DNA of 58,023 bases from Planctomycetota bacterium (GTDB lineage: Bacteria > Planctomycetota > UBA1135 > GCA-002686595). The notes beneath the pieces are model-generated. The model was given only the letters and a program-made list of their open reading frames with translations. It searched no databases and was not told the origin of the DNA. This document shows positions 24,806 through 33,566 of the stretch, piece after piece. Location: NCBI GenBank assembly GCA_029259635.1, contig JAJDEU010000005.1, positions 1-58,023 on the forward strand. The letters run 5' to 3'. The translations under genes and the position numbers were made by a program. How positions within the stretch are numbered: position 1 is the first letter of the stretch; every line of letters begins with the position of its first letter.

Positions 24806-27590
24806 GTGTTTCTAGCTCCGCCGCCAAGACGCCGAACTCGTTCATGATGGCGCGTCTCGTCGCCTCGTCGTCCGGCCCGACCAGGCCGCGTTCGCGCAAT
24901 TCGTCCGAACTGAGAAGCGTGGCCTCGTACCAGGTGATGGCCCGATGCGTGTGTCCGATTCGATTCTCTGTCGAGAGGCTTTTGTCACGGCCGAGCGCTT
25001 GGTGAATCATGCCGAGTCGATCCTCGGCGATCATGCGTTGCTGCAAGAAGCCCACGCTCTTGGGATCGAGCTTGAGTGCGGACAAGGCTTCGGCGTGATA
25101 TCGCTCGGTTGCCACGAGAGCGGGCTCTAAATCTCCAGCATCACGGAGCAGGCTGGCTTCGAGATCGAGCGCGATCAAGAGACGTCGGCGCGGTTCCGCT
25201 GCCGCGCTATCCGCGGTCAAGACTTCGGCCAGCACGGACGACGCTTTCGAAACGGCTTCGAGCGCTTGTGCCGGTTGGCGCAGTGCTCGATGGGTCTCCG
25301 CCAGCGAGATCAACGCGACGCCGTGATGAAAACTCGACTCTGTACTGGAGCCAGCTGTCGATGTGATTTCCGCGTAGCGACGGCAGGCTTCCTCCCGTGC
25401 GGCGAGCGCGTCGGCGCCACGGCCGAGGGCTGCGTGCGCAGCGCCGACCCACGTGAAGCACAGCGCCAAGTCGAGTCGCGCTTGAGCGTCGTCCTCGTCG
25501 GCGGTGACGCGTCCGTGCGCTTCGTCCAGGCCTCGCTCGAACAACTCGAGTGCTCTCTGGGGATCACGCGAGGCCAGCGCCAGGTTTCCAAGTCTTCCGA
25601 GCGAAGAGCCCAGGTCGCGCGAGAAGCGCACGTCCCCGGGACGCGCTTCCGCAATCTTCTCTGCGATCTGGAGCGCCCGCGTGAAGAGCTGCTCGGCACC
25701 CTTTCGGTCGTGAATCGCCAAAGCGAAATCTCCGAGCTTGTTGCAGAGCACCTGGATGTCGCGATGGAGAGCGTGCTCCTCCGCGATGGGCAGCGCCTCT
25801 TCGTACAGCTCCTTCGCCTCTTCGGCGCGCCCCAACTCGAGGACAGAGTCTCCGGTCTGCGCGAGAGTTGCGACGAGCAACTGCGGGTGATCGGGGAGGA
25901 CCCGTGCCAGCTCGAGCGCGCGCTCTTGTTCGACCAGCGCGTCGCTCATGCGACCCATCTGTCGGAGAACGGCGGCGGTCTCGCGGAGAAGCTCTGCGCG
26001 TCGAACGCGCTGCTCGTCATCGACAGCGAGGCCGCTGAGAAGTTCCAGTGACTTTCGATACGCGGCCAACCCCGCCTCCGTCTCGCCGAGATTGGCATTC
26101 GAGGGATAAGCCTGAATGCGTCCGAGTCGTGCGTAGCCTTCGGCGAGCTCTAATCGGAAAGGCGGATCGTCGCCCGCATCTTCGCTCAGCCGATCGAGCG
26201 TCGCGAGCGTGGATCGAACAACACTCGCGCGCGCCGCCGTCGCTCCGGGCAAACCGTCGAGTGCGTCGTGAACCCCGACGAGCAGTTCCCGTGTAACCTC
26301 GCGAACATCTTCCGTCCGGCGCTCGGCCACAGCTTCGCTCGCGGCGGCTCGGTCTGCGCTGGATTGATTGATGAGGAAGGCGAACGCGGCGATCGCGACG
26401 ACCGCAGCGCTGGCGATCGCGAGTGTTCGATGCCGCGAACCGAAGAGCGCCAACCTGCGAGCGACTGAAGGCCGTCGCGCCACGATAGGCTCGTTCGCAA
26501 GGATGCGCGCAAGGTCGGCAGCGAGAGCTCCGGCAGAGGAGTAGCGCCGGTCCGGATCCTTCTCGAGCGCGGTCAACAAGACCGTCTCGAGTTCCGGCTT
26601 CAGATCGGGAGAGCGGCGTCGCGGCGGAATCGGCGGGCCCTCGAGAATCGCGCGCGTCCAGGCTTGGGTCGTCTCTCCCTTGACCTCGAGTGGATGCTTC
26701 TCACACAGCAACTCGTAGAGCATGACTCCGAGGGCGTAGACATCGGACGCGGGACAGATGTCGGACTGACGTCCATCCACTTGCTCCGGACTCATGCATC
26801 GCAGAGTTCCGATCATTCCTCCAGGGCGCGTCTCGACCCCGGAGATCTCGAGCTCTTCGTTCATCACCCGCGCGATTCCAAAGTCGATGATCTTGATCTG
26901 GCGCTCGCGGTCGACGAGCACGTTGGCGGGCTTCAGGTCGCGGTGAATGATGCCGCGCGCGTGGGCGTGCTCGACGGCCTCCGACAGCTGAATGAAGAGG
27001 GCGAGCAGCTCACGACGAATGAGCCGCTCTTCGCGAACGAACTCGGTTAGAGAGCGCGCGTCCTCGACGAACTCCATGGCGAAGTAGGGCGTTCTCTGTT
27101 CACCGAGAGAGGTGCTCTCGGTGTGAACGCCGGCTTCGAAGACTCGAGCGATGCCGGGATGCGAGAGCGCCGCCAAGACGTCGGCCTCGTTCCGAAAACG
27201 TTTTTGCGAGTCCGCGGAGGTTAGCTCGAAGCGCAGAGTCTTGAGCGCAACGAATCGGCGCGGCTGTTCTTGTTCGGCCTTGTAGACGTCGCCCATTCCG
27301 CCGCTGGCGATGAGTTCTTGAATTCGATAGGCACCGACAACGGCACCGGCCTCGATCGTTCTCCTCTTGTGCAAGCCTTCCGCGGTGGGGAAGTCGACCG
27401 GAAGCGGAAAGCTGCCCTCGCGTTCCGCCGCGAGCAAGGCCTCGACGCGACTTCGCAACTCGGGGTCATCGGCACAGCTCTCGTTGAGTCGCGCGCTGCG
27501 CGTCTCCGGCGGGAGCGCAAAGAGTTCGTCCGCGAGCTCGAGAGCGCGGAGCTCGCGCTCCGGCGGCTGGGTGGGACGCCGGACCATCAA
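24792..27590 (-). CDS. Ser/Thr protein kinase with transmembrane segment and TPR-rich C-terminus
   Basis: 932-residue membrane kinase of the planctomycete type. Residues 1-80 are an N-terminal helical region (ALELADELFALPPETRSARL). The kinase domain spans about 87-365, with glycine loop ASGGMGDVY (95-103), ATP lysine in ALK (117), catalytic HRDLKPANV (217-225) and DFG (236-238), and MSPEQ in the activation region. A membrane helix lies at 388-408. From about 430 to the end there are many TPR-like repeats (ALVEQERALELARVLPDHP, AEELYEEALPIAEE-like units, QLFTRALQIAEKIAEARPGD), presumably extracytoplasmic and used for sensing or partner binding. The start overlaps the sigma gene by 4 bp, so the two are translated together and probably act in one pathway. 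Confidence 0.9.
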   Translation of the reverse strand: MMVRRPTQPPERELRALELADELFALPPETRSARLNESCADDPELRSRVEALLAAEREGSFPLPVDFPTAEGLHKRRTIEAGAVVGAYRIQELIASGGMGDVYKAEQEQPRRFVALKTLRFELTSADSQKRFRNEADVLAALSHPGIARVFEAGVHTESTSLGEQRTPYFAMEFVEDARSLTEFVREERLIRRELLALFIQLSEAVEHAHARGIIHRDLKPANVLVDRERQIKIIDFGIARVMNEELEISGVETRPGGMIGTLRCMSPEQVDGRQSDICPASDVYALGVMLYELLCEKHPLEVKGETTQAWTRAILEGPPIPPRRRSPDLKPELETVLLTALEKDPDRRYSSAGALAADLARILANEPIVARRPSVARRLALFGSRHRTLAIASAAVVAIAAFAFLINQSSADRAAASEAVAERRTEDVREVTRELLVGVHDALDGLPGATAARASVVRSTLATLDRLSEDAGDDPPFRLELAEGYARLGRIQAYPSNANLGETEAGLAAYRKSLELLSGLAVDDEQRVRRAELLRETAAVLRQMGRMSDALVEQERALELARVLPDHPQLLVATLAQTGDSVLELGRAEEAKELYEEALPIAEEHALHRDIQVLCNKLGDFALAIHDRKGAEQLFTRALQIAEKIAEARPGDVRFSRDLGSSLGRLGNLALASRDPQRALELFERGLDEAHGRVTADEDDAQARLDLALCFTWVGAAHAALGRGADALAAREEACRRYAEITSTAGSSTESSFHHGVALISLAETHRALRQPAQALEAVSKASSVLAEVLTADSAAAEPRRRLLIALDLEASLLRDAGDLEPALVATERYHAEALSALKLDPKSVGFLQQRMIAEDRLGMIHQALGRDKSLSTENRIGHTHRAITWYEATLLSSDELRERGLVGPDDEATRRAIMNEFGVLAAELETLSDP

Positions 27591-28312
27591 CCGTCCTCGT
27601 CGAGGTCTTTCAACGCGTCAAAGAGCCACGCGCTCGCCAGTTTCCAACGACGCTCGACCGTGCGCTTGGGAACCTCGAGAGTCTCGGCGACCTGTGGGAT
27701 GGAGAGCCCGCCAAAGAACCGAAGCTCGGCGATGCGGCCGAGCTCGGGCTTGAGCGAGGTGAGTTGTTCGACGGCTTCGTTCACGGCGATGAGCTCCAGT
27801 TCGTGGGCTTCTCCAGTGGGGGAGAGCACACCGTCCAGCGCGACGCGCACTCGATCCCCGCCACGTTTCTCGCTCTTCTTGCGCCGGGCGTGGTCCACCA
27901 GGCAGGACCGCATCACCTTTGAGGCCAACGAATAGAAGTGTCCGCGGCTCTGGAAGGAGAGGTCGTCGGCGCGAACGAGTCGGACATAGGCCTCGTGGAC
28001 CAGCGCCGTCGGCTGCAGCGTGTGCGCTGCCGGCTCCTTCTGCATGTGCGCTTGTGCGAGCTGATGCAGCTCGCTGTAGATCAGCTCGAAGAGCTCGTTC
28101 TCAGCGCTCGCATCTCCATCGCTCAGTCGATTCAGGAGCCGAGTCGCGTCGGCATTGGGCGGGTCGTTCGGCAAGGGCAGTTCAGGGGCTGAGCGGACTC
28201 CATCGTATCGGAAGAGCGCTCTGCCTGCTTTTTCAGGATTAACTGGCGGGGTCTTAGGGGGCTCTCGCGCTGTCTCCGTGACACGAACAAGGAACCCCAC
28301 AATGAAACTCAC
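27587..28312 (-). CDS. ECF sigma factor linked to the Ser/Thr kinase
   Basis: Sigma factor of the ECF branch common in planctomycetes and acidobacteria, where it is paired with a Ser/Thr kinase instead of a classical anti-sigma factor. Region 2 begins near residue 55 (ATRLLNRLSDGDASAENELF), followed by TLQPTALVHEAYVRLV and GHFYSLASKVMRSCLVDHAR. Region 4 is ELRFFGGLSIPQVAETLEVP with KRTVERRWKLASAWL. The frame opens at a GTG at 28312, which would overlap the start of the divergent gene at 28302 by 11 bp. A TTG near the LPNDPPNADATRLL segment is an alternative, so the start is unsettled. It overlaps the kinase gene at ATGA. Confidence 0.85.
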   Translation of the reverse strand: MSFIVGFLVRVTETAREPPKTPPVNPEKAGRALFRYDGVRSAPELPLPNDPPNADATRLLNRLSDGDASAENELFELIYSELHQLAQAHMQKEPAAHTLQPTALVHEAYVRLVRADDLSFQSRGHFYSLASKVMRSCLVDHARRKKSEKRGGDRVRVALDGVLSPTGEAHELELIAVNEAVEQLTSLKPELGRIAELRFFGGLSIPQVAETLEVPKRTVERRWKLASAWLFDALKDLDEDG

Positions 28313-30848
28313 CCAGCTACTCTCCGCCCTCCTCGTCCTCTCCGCCGCCGCGCACTCTCAGACTCCCGCTCCGTCACCGGTCCGAGATACTGAGCCGAAC
28401 GCCGGTATGCAGCTCTGGATCGACCTCGACGGCGACGGCGACACGGACCTCTATTCGATCGCGCCCGGCCGAACCGATGTGGCGCTTCGAAACTTGGGAC
28501 CGCGCACACCGGGGGAGTTTCAGGACGCGACGCTCGAGCTGGGGCTCTCCGGCAATCAATCTCGCCTTGCGCACTTTCGCGACCTCGATGGCGACGGAAG
28601 GCCAGAGCTCCTCTTGGTTCCGTACTGCTGTGGCCTGAACCTGTTTCGTCGAGGCGCCGACGGGAGCTTCGCCGAGGCGACCGCGGGATCCGGCCTCTCC
28701 TTTGGGAAAACAGTCGTGAGCCTGGAGTTGGTCGACGTGGACAGGGACTCGCGAGTCGACCTGGCGCTCGGGACGCTGGATGGCTCGCCGATGGTTCTCT
28801 GCAATCTCGGCGGGCTCGCCTTCGAGAGAGTCGAGCTGAACCTTCCGAGCGGAGTGATCGCCGCAACAAGGGCAACGGAGGTTCTTATGGGAGCGGCGAC
28901 AGCCACGCTCGCCGAATCCCCGAACCCAGACGCAACAGCTGCCGAACCGCGCTTGCCCGATGCCGCCGACGGGAGGTCTTCGGATGACCGGGGTCGCATT
29001 GTCCCGACACGAACGGACGGGGCGAAGCCCGATAACGGACTCGGCTCTCACAACCTAGTGACGCCCGGCCAGCAGCTATCAGCGGGTTCTCACCTACCCG
29101 TGGAGGTGAACCGCGCTCTGACTCATCCTCACTTGGCTTGCGCTCCGACCATCCGCGATCAAGCGGGAGTAGGCACATGCCTCAAAGCTTCGACTTTGCC
29201 GATGCTTGGGATGCTCTATCCCATCTCGAGCGACTGGTTTGTAGACAGCGCCGGCAACGTGGGACTCGGAACGACAACGCCAACCGTGCGTCTCGAGGTA
29301 GACGGCCAGTCGCAGTTCCAAGGCAGCGATTCGCAGTCCGCCGTGACCGCGATCGGCCACCTCGGCCCGACGAACGGCTACCTCGGCGTTCAGGGCACGA
29401 CGGATTTTGACGGAATCGCGAGTGTGGACTGGCCCGGTCGCGAGATCGGAGTAGCTGGGATCTCGACGGGATCGTCGACCGTGGATAATTACGGTGTGCG
29501 CGGTCACTCCAATGGAGTCGGTGTGCGCGGCGAGCACTCGACGGCCTGGACTCTCGACTACGGCGAGCTGGGTTTGGCGGGTATCGGCCTGCGCGCTTCG
29601 GGCACTTTGCTCGCAGCCGATCTTCTCGGCGATGTTGAGATCGATGGAAGCGTGAAGGCGGACACCGGCGGTGTCGGGGCGGCGGGAAAGTTTATCGGCG
29701 ATGTCGATGTGACCGGTACCGTCCGGGCGACGAGCTCCGGTGTGGCGCTGGCGGGAGACTTCGACGGTGATGTGGAGACGTTGGGGGCGATCCGGGTCAA
29801 GAGCACCACACTCATCGACACTTTTGACATCACCGGCGGGTCGAGTGCCGGTGGAGTCATGGTCGGGAGGAATGGCGCGGGTAACTCGACCTTCACTCTG
29901 GACACGGACACCAGCGGCTCAGGCACACAACGTCTCGCCAACTCTTCCGGTGTGACGAAGATCCTCTTGGACGGTGGAGCCTCGGACGGCGGCGGAGATT
30001 TGACGATGTACGCAACGGATGGAAGTGTGACCCTGTTTGTCGACGCGAACGAGTCGACTTCGGACGCCGCCGTGATTTCCCTGCGCAACGACACGTCGGA
30101 GGAGACCATTGCGCTGCGCGGGGACAACTCGGTGGACAGTGGCGGAATAAGTCTCTACGACCGCCTTGGTGGGAACAACATCGAAGGCATTCGAATGAAT
30201 GCTCGCGGGGCATCCAGCCCGGGCGCCGAGTTCGTGATGCGTAACTCGGCGGGGCTTCAAGCTGTAGACATTGATACCGAGGTCAGCTTCACGGGGCTGG
30301 TGACACCGGTCATGAGGTTCTACGAGGGAGACGGCTCGATCATGTTCGGCCTGAGCAACAACTCCATGAAGCTCTACAACTCGGCGGGTGTGTCGACGAT
30401 CCTCTACGATCGGCAATCGGGACTCAAGAGCTGTGTGGTCGAGACGGAGGATCAGGGCGAGCGCCTTCTCTACGTGATGGAGTCGCCAGAGGTGTGGTTT
30501 GAAGACTTCGGCAGGGGGCAACTGTCCGGTGGTTCAGCGCGAATCGACCTGGATCCGCTCTACCTCGAGACGACTGTGATCAACAGCTCGCATCCCTCGG
30601 AGGTTTTTGTCAGCTTGACGGCTCCCGCTCGCGGCGTGTGGATCGAAAAGGGCGACACCTACTTCATCGTGCACGAGCTGGATGGTGGCAAGAGCCACGC
30701 GACCTTCGACTGGCGCATCGTCGCGAAACGCAAAGGTGTCGAGGATCGCCGCTTTGAGCGTCTCGTTCCGGATGCTGTTCAGGCCGAAGACAATCCACTC
30801 GCAGGTCGGGCGGCGGTCGACTCACCGGACGGAGAGCCGAGTGAGTAG
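28302..30848 (+). CDS. Large secreted protein: FG-GAP repeats plus tail-fibre-like region
   Basis: 848-residue exported protein with a signal peptide (LLSALLVLSAAAHSQ). Residues about 35-180 contain three FG-GAP/VCBS-like calcium-binding units (DLDGDGDTDLY, DLDGDGRPELL, DVDRDSRVDLA). Then comes a low-complexity linker and, from about residue 315, DSAGNVGLGTTTPTVRLEVD. This is the head motif of phage-tail-fibre-like and intramolecular-chaperone-type surface proteins. Many short beta repeats follow (GVRGHSNGVGVRGEHS, GDVEIDGSVKADTGGVG, GDFDGDVETLGAIRVKST). The C-terminus (FDWRIVAKRKGVEDRRFE) may be an assembly domain. The ATG at 28302 has AAGGA upstream. It is divergent from the sigma/kinase pair and is a candidate target of it. 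Confidence 0.7.
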   Translation: MKLTQLLSALLVLSAAAHSQTPAPSPVRDTEPNAGMQLWIDLDGDGDTDLYSIAPGRTDVALRNLGPRTPGEFQDATLELGLSGNQSRLAHFRDLDGDGRPELLLVPYCCGLNLFRRGADGSFAEATAGSGLSFGKTVVSLELVDVDRDSRVDLALGTLDGSPMVLCNLGGLAFERVELNLPSGVIAATRATEVLMGAATATLAESPNPDATAAEPRLPDAADGRSSDDRGRIVPTRTDGAKPDNGLGSHNLVTPGQQLSAGSHLPVEVNRALTHPHLACAPTIRDQAGVGTCLKASTLPMLGMLYPISSDWFVDSAGNVGLGTTTPTVRLEVDGQSQFQGSDSQSAVTAIGHLGPTNGYLGVQGTTDFDGIASVDWPGREIGVAGISTGSSTVDNYGVRGHSNGVGVRGEHSTAWTLDYGELGLAGIGLRASGTLLAADLLGDVEIDGSVKADTGGVGAAGKFIGDVDVTGTVRATSSGVALAGDFDGDVETLGAIRVKSTTLIDTFDITGGSSAGGVMVGRNGAGNSTFTLDTDTSGSGTQRLANSSGVTKILLDGGASDGGGDLTMYATDGSVTLFVDANESTSDAAVISLRNDTSEETIALRGDNSVDSGGISLYDRLGGNNIEGIRMNARGASSPGAEFVMRNSAGLQAVDIDTEVSFTGLVTPVMRFYEGDGSIMFGLSNNSMKLYNSAGVSTILYDRQSGLKSCVVETEDQGERLLYVMESPEVWFEDFGRGQLSGGSARIDLDPLYLETTVINSSHPSEVFVSLTAPARGVWIEKGDTYFIVHELDGGKSHATFDWRIVAKRKGVEDRRFERLVPDAVQAEDNPLAGRAAVDSPDGEPSE

Positions 30849-30900
30849 GTGAGCCGGTGAACTGTCCATCAACCCGCTCGCCGAGACTCCGATCTTGTGT

Positions 30901-30961
30901 TTGAAAAACCTTCTATCTCGATATAGTGAGCCCGGAGCGAGCGCTACCACGAGCGCTCGCT
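30901..30961 (+). promoter_or_regulatory. Promoter-like boxes and strong hairpin upstream of the lipoprotein gene
   Basis: TTGAAA (30901-30906) and TATAGT (30922-30927) are 15 bp apart, slightly short for sigma70. A 10-bp stem with a 6-base loop (arms 30936-30945 and 30952-30961, core GCGAGCGCT/AGCGCTCGC) follows, 39 bp before the ATG at 31001. Only three T's follow it, so an attenuator or mRNA-stability hairpin is as likely as a terminator for the preceding gene. Confidence 0.4.
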
Positions 30962-31000
30962 TTGGACGAAAACCTAAATCGGCGAGATGGATACGACCGC

Positions 31001-31600
31001 ATGAAAATCTTTGCTTCGAAGTTGTTGCTGCTTCTGATCGCCTTTCAGGTGAGCGCTTGTACATCCTTCAAGACCTCCAATGGCTACATGCGTGTTCGCG
31101 ACGAAGGTGTCGCGATTCCGGAGCCGGGTCACGCGCTCTTTATCTTCGAGCGCGACAACGCACGGGTTGCGGAGTTCAGTGCTCTCAACCTGTGGGAGAT
31201 TACGGGCGACGAGCCGAAGCTGGTGGGCTTGCTGCACGGAACGATGAAGGCTGCGTGGAATGTCGAGCCCGGCGAGCACGACTTCATTATCGCGCTTGCG
31301 GGCAAGACTCAAATCCTGCGGACGACGGTTGTCGAGAACAAGACGTACTTCGTGGCGCTCGATCAGAATCAATGGGGCACCTATGGCCCGGCGGTTTACA
31401 CGTTCCGCCCGGTTCGCGCCGGAGAAGAGAACCCGATGGATGCGAAGCACATCGGTACCTTCAATGACAATGCGAAGGCTTGGGAGCAGAGTAGCTTGAC
31501 CAGTGCGAAGCAGCATAAAGAGAAGGCGTACCTGCAGTGGGAGACCTACTCCGACGAGGAGAAGGCCTTCTTCACGATGCTCCCCGAAGACGGGCGTTAG
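31001..31600 (+). CDS. Lipoprotein of unknown function
   Basis: 199-residue protein. The signal peptide KLLLLLIAFQVSACTS ends in a lipobox (VSAC, Cys about 20). The middle part (LVGLLHGTMKAAWNVEPGEH, DFIIALAGKTQILRT, VVENKTYFVALDQ) has the strand pattern of small exported domains such as DUF2846, in which a presented ligand is kept in a beta-sandwich; this resemblance is weak. The C-terminal 50 residues are helical and charged. The ATG at 31001 is chosen because it starts the signal peptide. The stop overlaps that of the convergent YheU-like gene by 4 bp. Confidence 0.7.
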   Translation: MKIFASKLLLLLIAFQVSACTSFKTSNGYMRVRDEGVAIPEPGHALFIFERDNARVAEFSALNLWEITGDEPKLVGLLHGTMKAAWNVEPGEHDFIIALAGKTQILRTTVVENKTYFVALDQNQWGTYGPAVYTFRPVRAGEENPMDAKHIGTFNDNAKAWEQSSLTSAKQHKEKAYLQWETYSDEEKAFFTMLPEDGR

Positions 31601-31806
31601 GTCGGCCGAATACTGCAGCTTCGCGTCGTCTCGTCGAACCAGAGCTCGACCTCTCCTCGGCGCAGGAGCGCGGTGACTTGCGCGATCTTCGCGTCGGCGT
31701 CGGTGAACTCCGTTCCGTCGCGCGTGACGAACTCTTCAATGACGTTCCGAAGCGCCTCTTCGGTGAGTTGATCGGCGGGGATCCGAATGCCGGAGGAGGG
31801 TTCCAC
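31597..31806 (-). CDS. YheU/UPF0270-like small protein
   Basis: 69-residue protein from a GTG at 31806, three bases after the stop of the upstream GT39-like gene. The sequence IRIPADQLTEEALRNVIEEF, VTRDGTEFTDADAKIAQVTA and LLRRGEVELWFDE follows the YheU family pattern closely (I/L-P-x-x-L-x-x-E-T-L-x-N-L-I-E-x-F-V-x-R-E-G-T-D). E. coli YheU is uncharacterised. Close spacing suggests co-translation with the membrane protein. It is easily missed because of its GTG start and small size. Confidence 0.75.
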   Translation of the reverse strand: MEPSSGIRIPADQLTEEALRNVIEEFVTRDGTEFTDADAKIAQVTALLRRGEVELWFDETTRSCSIRPT

Positions 31807-31808
31807 GG

Positions 31809-33518
31809 CTACTTCTTGTTCAGCCCGAGCTTTTTGCGGAGCTCGACTTTGAGCTCGTGCTCTTGGAGCGGGAAGTGTTGTTCGATCTCCGCGAGCAGAA
31901 GCTCTCGCACGATCTTCGCTTTTTGAGGCCGAGCGGTTCGGTTGTAGCAGTCGGCGATGCGCGCGCGAACGCTCCAGTGGTCGGTCAGGTTGGAGATCTG
32001 CCAGCTCGACTTGGAGGCTTTGTTGTAGCTGGTGAAGGCGCGCTTGTATTCGCCGCGATCGTAGTGCCAGTCGGCGACGAAGTTGTGAAGCTCGCCGGGC
32101 GGGTTCGGCTCTTCGAAGCCGGGGACGGGCAAGCGAATAAACCAGAGCGCGGGGAACAGGAGGGCAATGGCAATCGCCGCTCGCGGAATTTTTTGAGTCG
32201 CCAGGTCGGCGATGAAGCCCGCGACGGCTTGGCCAGCGAAGGGCGCGAGGGTGAGCAGCGCGACCATGCGATAGCGTGCGAGGACGAAGATCAAGACGAA
32301 GGAAGCGATCTGCGTGAGAAGGATCCAACCGAGGAGTCGGGTTCCCCGGCTCTCGCGCAAGTACAGAACCAGGCCGACGAGCCCCAGCGCGACGATCCAT
32401 GTAAAGCTCGGCAACGGGCCCGCGATCAACCGGGTCTGCGTCTGGGCGAAGTTGAAGTCGTCGCGGATGCCGAGCTGGATTTGATTGAAGAGCAGGTGGA
32501 ACTTCGTGATGAAGAGTTTGAGCGCTCGGGCCGGATTCTCGATCATCGCGTGCAAGGCGAGCGAGCGCAGCTCCTTGTCTTCCGCTACCGCGCGCTCGAT
32601 ATCCACGACGCCGTCGATGTAGTGACGGATGAAGACGGTCTCTTGGTTGAGTGGAACGTGGCTGCCGTTCGCCGCCTCACCATTGCCCTTGAGGAGATTG
32701 CGACCGCCGGTCGTTGTCACCAGCACGAACTCGCCGGAAGTCTCCCAGTTGCGCCAGGTAATCGGCGCAATCGTGATGAACGAACCGAGAGCGAGAAATA
32801 CGAGCGTCCGAATCCAAGCGTGAGGTCGAGGCTTGCGCTCGCCGAAGTAGAGCCAAGCGCCGAGTACCGGCAAGAGCAAGAGCGCGTTGGCCTTCGCTCC
32901 GATACACAGACCGATGATGGCGCCCGCGACGAGAGCTCGTTTCGGAGTCAGTGCGCCGCGCAATAAAACCCACAAAAGCAGGGCGTGCAGACCGAAGACC
33001 AAGGTCGTCGGCAAGAGCAGTGTCGAGTAGTAGATCAACGGACCGTGCGTTGCCAGTAGTACCGCGGCGACGACACTGGCCGCTTCCGAAAAAAGGCGTC
33101 GCGAGATGCGGTGGACCAACGCGACCGCGAGCGCGGCGAAGAGGATCTGGACGAGCTTCGCGGCGAAGAGCTCGGAACCCGTGACGGCGTAGACCGCGCC
33201 GAGCGCGTAGCAATAGACCGGGCTGAGAAAACCGGGGTACTCGCCGATGAGCTCGCCGCTCGCGATCTCGCTCGCGCGCAGGTCGTAGTACTGACTATCG
33301 TTGATCAGCAAGCGCTCGTCGGCCCAGGCGGTTCCCTGCAGCTCAGCGAGATGCGCGTAACGCAGGCCGAAGGCGAGCGCGAAGACAAGCAGCGTCAGCC
33401 AGAGCCTTCGCGGACTGTCCGCGTCCGGCGCTCCGCCGAACCACGCGGCGAATCCGCGCGCGGGCTGCGAGTCGCGATCACTCGCGCTGTGGACATCTGG
33501 ATATTCTTCGGAGGTCAC
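31809..33518 (-). CDS. GT39/PMT-like membrane glycosyltransferase, paralogue of 9999-11684
   Basis: 569-residue polytopic protein. The first loop has ADERLLINDSQYYDLRASEI, corresponding to DERPFVTDARYYDMRAGEI in its paralogue; the acidic residues fit a GT-C active site. The soluble loop TTGGRNLLKGNGEAANGSH is shared almost exactly with the other copy. About ten membrane helices are followed by a C-terminal TPR-like tail (DRGEYKRAFTSYNKAS, RIADCYNRTARPQKAK). Conservation of the loop and tail in both copies argues they are functional parts. The donor is probably a polyprenyl-phosphate sugar; the acceptor is unknown. The YheU-like gene follows within 2 bp. Confidence 0.75.
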   Translation of the reverse strand: MTSEEYPDVHSASDRDSQPARGFAAWFGGAPDADSPRRLWLTLLVFALAFGLRYAHLAELQGTAWADERLLINDSQYYDLRASEIASGELIGEYPGFLSPVYCYALGAVYAVTGSELFAAKLVQILFAALAVALVHRISRRLFSEAASVVAAVLLATHGPLIYYSTLLLPTTLVFGLHALLLWVLLRGALTPKRALVAGAIIGLCIGAKANALLLLPVLGAWLYFGERKPRPHAWIRTLVFLALGSFITIAPITWRNWETSGEFVLVTTTGGRNLLKGNGEAANGSHVPLNQETVFIRHYIDGVVDIERAVAEDKELRSLALHAMIENPARALKLFITKFHLLFNQIQLGIRDDFNFAQTQTRLIAGPLPSFTWIVALGLVGLVLYLRESRGTRLLGWILLTQIASFVLIFVLARYRMVALLTLAPFAGQAVAGFIADLATQKIPRAAIAIALLFPALWFIRLPVPGFEEPNPPGELHNFVADWHYDRGEYKRAFTSYNKASKSSWQISNLTDHWSVRARIADCYNRTARPQKAKIVRELLLAEIEQHFPLQEHELKVELRKKLGLNKK

Positions 33519-33566
33519 GCTGGCTGAACGAGGGCTGGTCGGTGAGGGGAGCTTTGTCGCGAACGA

